Below the pieces are notes generated by a model that had not been told where the DNA came from, made no database searches, and saw only the letters and a list, made by a program, of their open reading frames with translations. Positions 1-5,776 of a DNA stretch of 64,000 nucleotides are shown here, piece after piece. The position numbers were made by a program, and so were the translations under genes. Location: the NCBI GenBank assembly GCA_016186145.1, contig JACPMF010000006.1, forward strand, positions 1 through 64,000. Reading direction: 5' to 3'. How positions within the stretch are numbered: position 1 is the stretch's first letter; every line of letters starts with the position of its first letter. The stretch is from Candidatus Sungiibacteriota bacterium (GTDB lineage: Bacteria; Patescibacteria; Paceibacteria; Sungbacterales; SURF-37).

Positions 1-2
1 AC

Positions 3-878
3 TTTCGAAACTCAACGCTTCTTGTGATGGAAGATCCGGCTTCCGGCAATACGCTTCTTGAAATCCAACGGATATTCGCTGACCCCGAATTTCGGCAGTT
101 CAAGGTTTCCAAATCAAAAAACGTGGTGGTAAACACCTTCTGGAGAGAGATGGCTGAGAAAGCGACCGGCGAGCAGGCGATTTCAAATTACGGCCCCTAT
201 ATTACTTCTAAGTTCGACAATTTTCTTGCAAACGAGATTATGCGCCCGATAATTGCGCAGGAGCATTCGGCGTTTAATTTCCGGGGCGTGATCGACAATA
301 AAAAGATTCTTCTTATCAATCTTTCCAAGGGACGGCTCGGGGAATTGAATTCTTCCCTGATCGGCCTCATAATGGTGGGGAAGTTATTGATGGCTTCGCT
401 TTCTCGCGTTGATATGCCAGAAACGGAGCGGAATGATTTTTACCTCTACATTGACGAGTTCCAGAACGTTACTACGCCGTCGATTGCCACCATTCTTTCC
501 GAGGCGCGAAAATACAAGCTCGATTTGATTATTACGCACCAATTCATCGGCCAGCTTGACGAGCAAATAAAGAAGGCGGTTTTCGGCAATGTCGGCTCGA
601 TGGTAAGCTTCCGTATTGGGGCTGACGATACGGAGTTTATGGCAAAGCAGTTTGAGCCGGTTTTTGACCAAAACGATCTTCTTAATGTTGATAATTATAA
701 TGCATTTGTAAAGATTTTAACCCGCGGGCAAACATCAAAGCCGTTTAATATTAGAACATATCCGCCTGTTCAGCCGAACGCCGAGATTGCGGAACGGATC
801 AAGGAATACTCGCGCGCCAAATACGGACGGCCGCGGGAAGAGGTAGAGCGGGAAATTTTCGCAAGATACAAGGTATAA
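3..878 (+). CDS. Conjugative-transfer type ATPase, C-terminal part (TraD/TraG/VirB4-like), 5' partial
   Basis: The frame is open to the window edge, with codons before the GTG at 24 that read straight into it, so this is the C-terminal part of a longer protein. The visible residues hold a Walker B strand (FYLYIDEFQN, about residue 143 counted from the GTG) and the following helix and sensor region (ITHQFIGQLDEQI). That arrangement is typical of hexameric DNA-pumping ATPases of type IV secretion and conjugation, in the TraM-recognition part of TraD/TraG. Walker A must lie upstream. The tail, with many Arg and Glu, looks cytoplasmic. In CPR genomes such ATPases often accompany pilus or DNA-uptake genes; here only the downstream coiled-coil and GtrA-like genes are visible. 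Family-level assignment is firm, exact subfamily is not. Confidence 0.75.
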   Translation, partial: FRNSTLLVMEDPASGNTLLEIQRIFADPEFRQFKVSKSKNVVVNTFWREMAEKATGEQAISNYGPYITSKFDNFLANEIMRPIIAQEHSAFNFRGVIDNKKILLINLSKGRLGELNSSLIGLIMVGKLLMASLSRVDMPETERNDFYLYIDEFQNVTTPSIATILSEARKYKLDLIITHQFIGQLDEQIKKAVFGNVGSMVSFRIGADDTEFMAKQFEPVFDQNDLLNVDNYNAFVKILTRGQTSKPFNIRTYPPVQPNAEIAERIKEYSRAKYGRPREEVEREIFARYKV

Positions 879-888
879 AAGAAAATCG

Positions 889-965
889 AATCATGAATAA
901 TGAATTATGAATCAGGAATAAAAACCGCCCCCCATGTTCATAATTCTTAATTCCTAATTCTGCAA
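889..965. repeat. AT-rich inverted repeat next to the next gene start (family 2, copy 1)
   Basis: The left half carries words such as GAATTATGAATCAGGAATA and the right half the complement TTCATAATTCTTAATTCC, so the element can fold into a long hairpin. It ends four bases before the GTG at 969. Similar elements sit directly before nusB and murC. Confidence 0.6.
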
Positions 966-968
966 ATT

Positions 969-1811
969 GTGGTTAAAGAATACTTTGTTGAAGAAAAAAA
1001 TAAAGAAACAGGAGAAACCCGCCGGCAAAAACTGGGGCCGGCTTATTTTGAGGATTCCCCGCAATTTAAGCGGGATCTCGAGATGGCAACAGGCGTAGCG
1101 CGCCAGGCGATTTTCGAATTTTTTGGTGAAGCGTACAATGATGATCCGGGTAAAGGGAAAACCGATGCATTGTCGGCCGCGCGCGAAGCGGAAGCGCGAT
1201 TGCGGCAAGAAAAACACGATGCAACTCTTGCTCTTGCCGCAGTAGAATCAGAAATAGGCCTTATTGATTTCACTGAAGATGCGCGGGAAGAGCGGACTCG
1301 AGAAGCCGGGGCGGATGATATGGGAAGCGCTATTGAAAATCTTCAGGAGGCGCGAGAGAGACGGATTGTACTTGAGCGCGCGAGTGAACTTCTTTTTGCG
1401 GTTCACCCCTCGATTACCGGGCTTTACGAACGAAGTGATATTGCCGAGTGGCTGCGGCTTCGCATGGAAAACCTTTCTCATCGTATTAGACAGCAGAAAA
1501 ATAAAGACGATACGCCATCTAATGTTGAAGTGGGGAATTTAGCCAATATTGAAGACAGTATGGGTCGGTATCTAAAAGGCAACCCTTCGGCGGCGGACTA
1601 TCAGACCATCATGCAAGAAGCTGAAGAGCAGATGGCCGGAGAGCGGAGGCGTCTTGGGGCGCTCATGCTGAAATACGCCGATGGAGAGTTTAGGGATGAC
1701 AAAATATATCAGGATATGGTGAAAAGCGAGCAGCTGCTCGGCCAGTTTTATCAAATGGAGCGATTGCTCGCGGAAGAGCAGCGGGAAAGACGGCATGCAA
1801 AAACAATCTGA
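969..1811 (+). CDS. Hypothetical coiled-coil protein
   Basis: No family is recognised in this 280-residue soluble protein, which is rich in Glu, Arg and Ala. Long heptad-like stretches, roughly residues 70-130 and 210-275, suggest coiled coils, and there is no signal peptide or membrane segment. The GTG at 969 is chosen because an inverted repeat ends just before it; no Shine-Dalgarno is seen. The gene overlaps the next one by 17 bases, which suggests translational coupling, and it follows the conjugation-type ATPase. A cytoplasmic structural or accessory role for that system is possible, but this is only inferred from position. Confidence 0.6.
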   Translation: MVKEYFVEEKNKETGETRRQKLGPAYFEDSPQFKRDLEMATGVARQAIFEFFGEAYNDDPGKGKTDALSAAREAEARLRQEKHDATLALAAVESEIGLIDFTEDAREERTREAGADDMGSAIENLQEARERRIVLERASELLFAVHPSITGLYERSDIAEWLRLRMENLSHRIRQQKNKDDTPSNVEVGNLANIEDSMGRYLKGNPSAADYQTIMQEAEEQMAGERRRLGALMLKYADGEFRDDKIYQDMVKSEQLLGQFYQMERLLAEEQRERRHAKTI

Positions 1812-2430
1812 CATTTTCATCGCGGCGATTATCGGATTCGGTTTCGGGCTTTTTGCAATTCCGGTACTTTTTAATCTTGGATCATGGGGGCCGGGATTTT
1901 GGTTTTTGTTGCCGGTTTTATTTTCGTTGTTTGCGGCGGGCGCATTTTTTCTTGCCCGTTTTTTTTCAAAATTCTGGCCCCCGCTTCTTCAATTCGCAAA
2001 ATTCGCCGCAGTCGGCGCGCTGAACTTTGCCATTGATTTCGGAGTCCTCAACGGGCTTATATTTCTCACGGGAATTGCCGCAGGTTCCCAGTTTATTGTT
2101 TTTAAAACAATTTCGGTTGTGCTCGCGATAACAAACAGCTACCTATGGAATAAATTCTGGACTTTTCAGGATCGCGAAATAAAAGGCGCGGGAAGGGAGT
2201 TTCTGGAATTTCTTATTGTAACCCTTATCGGTATTGGCATTAACGTGGGGGCGGCTCATTTTATGGTGAACATTCTTGGTCCGCAGGGGGGGATTGACCC
2301 GAAGGCCTGGGCAAATATCGGCGCCGGAGTCTCGGTGGTCGTTACACTCTTTTGGAACTTCTTCGGCTACAAGTTTTTTGTTTTTAAAAAGGCCGAGGTG
2401 TCCGAAGTACAAACACCCAACTGGCATTAA
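1795..2430 (+). CDS. GtrA-like membrane protein
   Basis: This 211-residue protein is almost entirely hydrophobic. The first 60 residues hold two membrane segments. From about residue 62 the pattern FAKFAAVGALNFAIDFGVLN, followed by three more membrane helices and a Lys/Phe tail, matches the GtrA family, proposed to move undecaprenyl-phosphate-linked sugars across the membrane for cell-surface glycosylation. GtrA proteins usually have four helices in about 120-150 residues, so the N-terminal pair is an extension. The gene overlaps the preceding coiled-coil gene by 17 bases and probably shares its transcript. No glycosyltransferase lies next to it; the nearest are at 22.9 kb. Confidence 0.8.
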   Translation: MQKQSDIFIAAIIGFGFGLFAIPVLFNLGSWGPGFWFLLPVLFSLFAAGAFFLARFFSKFWPPLLQFAKFAAVGALNFAIDFGVLNGLIFLTGIAAGSQFIVFKTISVVLAITNSYLWNKFWTFQDREIKGAGREFLEFLIVTLIGIGINVGAAHFMVNILGPQGGIDPKAWANIGAGVSVVVTLFWNFFGYKFFVFKKAEVSEVQTPNWH

Positions 2431-2501
2431 ATGAAGGGTTGATGTCTGTATAATTAATAATTTATTATAATAACAGCGACTGTATTTTCATATAATCCAG
2501 C

Positions 2502-2549
2502 TCACTCCATCACTCCCTCATTCGCGCGAATGAGGGAGTGATGGAGTGA
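2502..2549. repeat. Perfect 48-bp palindrome
   Basis: The two arms of 24 bases are exactly complementary around the centre TTCGCGCGAA, with no loop. The core word ATTCGCGCGAATGAGGGAG recurs at 2946-2964. It lies between the GtrA-like gene and the ArsR-fold regulator and could be a cruciform, a repeat element or a terminator-like hairpin. No T-run follows it. Confidence 0.8.
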
Positions 2550-2574
2550 TGAAAACGTCAAAACGCAAGTAAGC

Positions 2575-2585
2575 GGGGGGGGGGG
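2575..2585 (+). repeat. G11 homopolymer before a regulator gene
   Basis: Eleven consecutive G residues end three bases before the ATG at 2589. Such tracts change length readily by replication slippage, and their position next to a start codon would affect promoter or ribosome spacing. Confidence 0.7.
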
Positions 2586-2588
2586 CGT

Positions 2589-2888
2589 ATGGGTATAAAA
2601 TTTATGAAACCGCAAAGTGCAAAAATTGATTTAAAAATTGAAAGAGTCCTTAAAAGTCTGGCTAATCGCAGGCGTTTGGCCATTTTAAAATATCTTGCTA
2701 AAACGCGTTTTGCAACGGTCAATGATATTGCAGAGGAAATCCACCTCTCACATAAATCAACCTCAAAACATTTAAAAATACTTACCGCAGTTGATATACT
2801 TGAACATGAGCAAAGCAATAAATATGTCTTCTATCGGGTTGCTGATGATTTGCCGACACTCGTACATCCAATAATAAAGATGCTTTAA
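2589..2888 (+). CDS. ArsR-fold winged-helix transcription regulator
   Basis: The 99-residue protein has the compact ArsR/SmtB layout: LKSLANRRRLAILKYL (helix 1-2), a recognition helix around residues 50-66 (HLSHKSTSKHLKIL), and a beta-wing ending in YVFYRV. It contains no Cys at all, so it cannot be a thiol-based metal sensor of the classical ELCVCDL type and its signal is unknown. Start could be the ATG at 2589 or the ATG at 2604 (MKPQS); the latter leaves a more usual N-terminus. The gene is monocistronic and sits behind a 48-bp palindrome and a G11 tract, either of which could be involved in its regulation. Confidence 0.8.
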   Translation: MGIKFMKPQSAKIDLKIERVLKSLANRRRLAILKYLAKTRFATVNDIAEEIHLSHKSTSKHLKILTAVDILEHEQSNKYVFYRVADDLPTLVHPIIKML

Positions 2889-2944
2889 TACTTATTTTAC
2901 TGCAGCATTATCTTTATGCAATCTGTATTCAGTATTCATTCGCA

Positions 2945-2958
2945 CATTCGCGCGAATG
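2945..2958. repeat. 14-bp palindrome sharing the core of the 48-bp palindrome
   Basis: CATTCGCGCGAATG followed by AGGGAG repeats the centre and right shoulder of the palindrome at 2502-2549. It looks like a shortened copy of the same element downstream of the regulator gene. Confidence 0.6.
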
Positions 2959-3114
2959 AGGGAGGAGAAATGAATGGGGAAAAAATGGAAAATGAACGTA
3001 GGAAGAATGAGATTGAAGGGGAGGCTTGCGCTTTTTGTGTAAATATGCAACTAATTACATATAAACACAATCAATACCGCGGCCCTTTAAAATAAACGAA
3101 ACAGGAGGATTGCC

Positions 3115-3435
3115 ATGCGGAGGCTAAGAACCGCTTTCCAGATCATAACGGCCATTTTCATCCTACTGATCCCGGCACCACTTGTTTTTGCCGGCCAAAC
3201 ACTGCTTGCGCGAGAAGAGGTTAGAATTACAGCTGATGGCGGCGTGGAAGCAATCAGGGATGCGCTGGGTAAGGAAATGCCTTCATTGATAGAGCGGATG
3301 GAAAATCATCAGTGCGCAATTAAGGCCAGGAGTGAAGAACGTATTCTTAAGATTCGCTTTAATGTCATTTTTAAGGAAGTTGTGGATGGTAACCATACGA
3401 TAGTCATGGAAGTGTATAGTGACGAGTGCAGCTAA
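3115..3435 (+). CDS. Small secreted protein with strong Shine-Dalgarno
   Basis: The 106-residue product starts with a clear signal peptide: Arg-rich n-region, hydrophobic core ITAIFILLIPAP and a VFA-G cleavage site near residue 26. The mature part of about 80 residues has two Cys (CAIKA and the C-terminal DECS) that could form a disulfide. No family is recognised. AGGAGG lies 6 bases before the ATG, unusual in this window where housekeeping genes lack such sites. A rho-independent terminator follows within 12 bases, so the gene is a self-contained unit. It resembles in organisation the small secreted gene at 61131-61487. Confidence 0.75.
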   Translation: MRRLRTAFQIITAIFILLIPAPLVFAGQTLLAREEVRITADGGVEAIRDALGKEMPSLIERMENHQCAIKARSEERILKIRFNVIFKEVVDGNHTIVMEVYSDECS

Positions 3436-3446
3436 AAATTGATTAT

Positions 3447-3467
3447 CCCGGCTATGCCGGGGTTTTT
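3447..3467 (+). terminator. Rho-independent terminator
   Basis: The stem CCCGGC / GCCGGG with a 3-base TAT loop is followed by TTTTT. It lies just after the stop of the small secreted protein. Confidence 0.85.
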
Positions 3468-3578
3468 ATTGACAAAAAGGTTGCAATTTGATACGCTTGA
3501 TTTGATCCTGCGGCAGAGTTGGCATATCAGCGATTGATGTTGCAGGAGTTGTGCCTCGGGGAAGCCACCGAGTCACCC

Positions 3579-3635
3579 AGCCGGGTCTCACGGCGCCATG
3601 GGTTGGCGCGCTGCGACTCCGGCTCTTTTATTTTG
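3579..3635 (+). terminator. Structured element with T-run upstream of dnaX
   Basis: AGCCGGGTC pairs imperfectly with GACTCCGGCT around an inner GGCGCCA / TGGCGC stem, followed by TTTTATTTTG. Upstream (3480-3578) no ORF is seen; the stretch could be a short RNA ending at this hairpin. It was compared with SRP RNA, which often precedes dnaX, but the conserved GGAAGCAGC-type motif is absent. The function is unknown. Confidence 0.4.
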
Positions 3636-3662
3636 TATTTCCTGTGTTAAAGTAATAGCGAT

Positions 3663-4868
3663 ATGAATAATCAAGTGCTTTATCGGAAACATCGCCCGAA
3701 AAGTTTTGAGGAAGTGGTCGGGCAGGGGCATGTTGTTCTCCCGATCACAAATGCCATACGCATGGATAAAATCGCCCACGCGTATTTATTTTCGGGACCC
3801 CGTGGAACCGGAAAAACTACCATTGCCCGGCTCATTGCAAAAGCCGCGAATTGCGCCAATTTGTCCAAAATTTCTGAAGGAAATTTTGTTGACAAATTGA
3901 GCGTCCGCCGACCTGTCCGCCAAAGCTTTAGCGTCGGCGGAAGCCTTGGCGAAGGCGGATTATCCATACCTTGTAACTCATGCGATCCGTGCGTTCAATT
4001 CAACGAAGGGAAATCTTTTGACGTTATTGAGATTGACGCGGCATCAAACACCGGTGTTGATGATATGCGCGAGCTTCGCGAGGCAGTACGGTTCGTGCCG
4101 GCCGGCGGTAATAAAAAAACCTACATTATTGACGAAGTGCATATGCTTTCCAAAGGCGCGTTTAACGCTCTTTTGAAAACGCTTGAGGAGCCGCCGGAGC
4201 ATGCAATCTTTGTTCTTGCCACAACAGAGCTTGAAAAAGTGCCGGCAACGATTGTCTCCCGTACCCAGCATTACGAATTTCGGAGGCCGTCAATGACGGA
4301 CATAGTGAGGCGCCTCAAGACCGTTGCCGAACTTGAAAAAGTCGCGCTTGAAAGTCAGGCCGCCCAAACAATTGCTTTTGTGGCGGAAGGTTCTTTGCGG
4401 GATGCCGAAAGCATTCTTGGAAAAATTCTTGCGGTGGAAAACAAGAAGATTACCGAGGAGGAAATTAACGAAACTCTCGGAATTCCGCGGCGGATTCTGC
4501 TTCGTGAAATGGTTACGGCGGCCGCCGCGAAAGACCGGAAACGGCTGCTTGAGTTGGCGAGCGAACTTACCGCCGGCGGTTATGATTACTCTTACGCCGT
4601 AAAAATGCTTATTCAATATTTCCGAAACATGCTGTTGCTGAAAATAGATCCATCGTTTGTCGAACTCGCTCGGCAAGAAATGCCCGAAGAAGATATCGCA
4701 TTTATTCGGGAACAAGGCGGGCGTTTTTCGGATCTGCGAGTTAAAAACGCGCTTGCTTCGCTTATTGACGCTATGGCGAACTTTAAAAAATCCCCAATCC
4801 CGCAACTTCCCCTTGAACTTGCGCTTCTTGAGATTGTTGAAGAGGGCAAGGGCAACGAACAGCCATGA
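3663..4868 (+). CDS. dnaX: DNA polymerase III subunit gamma (clamp loader ATPase)
   Basis: This is the clamp-loader motor that loads the sliding clamp onto DNA. Visible motifs are the N-terminal YRKHRPKSFEEVVGQ, Walker A GPRGTGKTT (about residue 45), the zinc-binding Cys set (NC at about 62, then CNSCDPC), Walker B DEVHMLS (about 157), and sensor 1 LATTELEK. At 401 residues it is a gamma-length form without the tau tail that binds helicase and polymerase. Between the first zinc Cys and the CNSC motif lies an extra block of about 30 residues encoded by a GC-rich inverted repeat (3901-3960), absent from normal DnaX. Its stop overlaps the ATG of the next gene. No Shine-Dalgarno is visible. Confidence 0.95.
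   Translation: MNNQVLYRKHRPKSFEEVVGQGHVVLPITNAIRMDKIAHAYLFSGPRGTGKTTIARLIAKAANCANLSKISEGNFVDKLSVRRPVRQSFSVGGSLGEGGLSIPCNSCDPCVQFNEGKSFDVIEIDAASNTGVDDMRELREAVRFVPAGGNKKTYIIDEVHMLSKGAFNALLKTLEEPPEHAIFVLATTELEKVPATIVSRTQHYEFRRPSMTDIVRRLKTVAELEKVALESQAAQTIAFVAEGSLRDAESILGKILAVENKKITEEEINETLGIPRRILLREMVTAAAAKDRKRLLELASELTAGGYDYSYAVKMLIQYFRNMLLLKIDPSFVELARQEMPEEDIAFIREQGGRFSDLRVKNALASLIDAMANFKKSPIPQLPLELALLEIVEEGKGNEQP
3901..3960. repeat. GC-rich inverted repeat inserted inside dnaX
   Basis: TCCGCCGAC (3904-3912) is complementary to GTCGGCGGA (3933-3941), and a second TCCGCC pairs with GGCGGA at the right end. The core CGCTAAAGCT (read on the minus strand) recurs upstream of rpsK and in the RNA-like copy at 22.4 kb. 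The repeat keeps the dnaX frame open. Confidence 0.75.
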
Positions 4869-5484
4869 AGTTATATCTGATACGCCATGGAGAAAGCGAG
4901 TCAAACGCCTCCGGATATTATTTGGGGAAGGACTCCAAGCTTTCAATCGCAGGCCGCACGCAAGCGCGCAAACTTGCGCGGCGATTTGTTAAAATCCCCA
5001 TTAATCTTGTTGTAGCGAGTGATTATCGGCGGGCAATCAGCACCGCCGAGATTATCGGGAGGGTAAAAAAGAAAAAAGTTGTCATTATTCCTTTTCTTGG
5101 CGAAGAAAGATACCCGACGGAATTTGAGCGAAAGCACACCAATGACCCTGAAGTTGCGCGAATGCGGCGGATTTTACGGAAGAATAGAAACAAAAAGGGA
5201 TGGCATTATTCCGACGAAGAAAATTTCTTTGATTTGAAACTGCGGATACAGAAATTTTTAAAGGTTTTAGGCCGGCGGAAGGAAAAAAGTATTCTTGCGG
5301 TGGGGCACGGCATATCTAATCGGATGATTGTCGGACTTATGCTGTTTGGGTGAAAGCTCACGCGGACATATTCCAAAGACTCCGTCGCGGGCTTTTAACC
5401 AGAAATACCGGTATTACGATGTGCGAGTTTGAAGACGGCCAATGGCGCATTCATACATGGAATGACCACGCGCATCTCGGATAA
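4865..5484 (+). pseudogene. Histidine phosphatase (phosphoglycerate mutase-like), frameshifted
   Basis: The first frame starts with the catalytic LIRHGES motif at residue 5 and keeps the second His in AVGHGISNR, so the fold is the histidine phosphatase superfamily. It then stops with TGA at 5351-5353. One base back, the frame continues for about 43 codons as WVKAHADIFQRLRRG to HTWNDHAHLG and ends at TAA 5482-5484, a normal C-terminus for the family. A single-base deletion near CTGTTTGGG explains this best. It may be a real lesion, an assembly error or, less likely, programmed frameshifting, since no canonical slippery heptamer is present. The gene overlaps dnaX by four bases. Confidence 0.75.
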
Positions 5485-5493
5485 ATCGATAAT

Positions 5494-5564
5494 TGGGGGA
5501 TCGTCTAATGGTAGGACACTGCCCTTTGAAGGCAGGTATCGGGGTTCGAGTCCCTGTCCCCCAG
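5494..5564 (+). tRNA. tRNA-Gln(UUG)
   Basis: The acceptor stem TGGGGGA pairs with TCCCCCA. The anticodon stem CTGCC/GGCAG encloses loop CTTTGAA, giving anticodon TTG. The T arm carries GGTTCGAGTCC. CCA is not encoded. It sits at the left border of the defence island. Confidence 0.95.
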
Positions 5565-5710
5565 GATTAGAGGGAAGTATCGAGTGACCAGGACGGGTCG
5601 TAAAAGACCCCCCCTATGGCTGATGCTTTCCTTAGCTCGTCACCATCACGTCATACCGGCTGAGTGCCGTATCCAAAACGAAAGATCGCCTCCCAAGGCG
5701 GTTTTTCGTT
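5565..5710 (+). ncRNA. Candidate structured RNA, copy A (3' module)
   Basis: The core CATACCGGCTGAGTGCCGTA (5652-5671) forms a bulged hairpin and is repeated at 16835 and in part at 22562. It is followed by AACGAAA (5677) and a terminator hairpin with CGCC/GGCG as inner stem and TTTTTCGTT at the end. The inner stem differs completely from copies B and C while the outer stem is kept, as expected for a conserved RNA structure. The 5' hairpin of copies B and C is missing here. It lies between tRNA-Gln and the restriction genes. Confidence 0.6.
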
Positions 5711-5722
5711 AGAAATACCTTT

Positions 5723-5768
5723 AGTATACATATGTATACTTGACTTTTCTATTATAATAGATTATACT
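5723..5768 (+). promoter_or_regulatory. Promoter with overlapping 18-bp palindromic operator
   Basis: TTGACT (5740-5745), a 17-base spacer and TATACT (5763-5768) form a strong sigma-70 type promoter. A perfect palindrome AGTATACATATGTATACT (5723-5740) abuts the -35 box and is a likely repressor site. The ATG at 5777 falls 8 bases after the -10 box, so the transcript should be leaderless. Confidence 0.8.
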
Positions 5769-5776
5769 GCTTATAT

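Noticed and set aside
24..878. GTG at 24 as a true start of the ATPase gene
   Set aside because: The frame is open upstream to the window edge and the family has its Walker A domain before this point, so the gene is partial.
3480..3635. SRP RNA upstream of dnaX
   Set aside because: Position is suggestive, but the conserved SRP tetraloop and the GGAAGCAGC-like motif are absent.
5340..5360. Programmed -1 frameshifting in the phosphatase gene
   Set aside because: CTGTTTGGGTGA lacks a canonical X-XXY-YYZ heptamer and no clear stimulatory hairpin follows.
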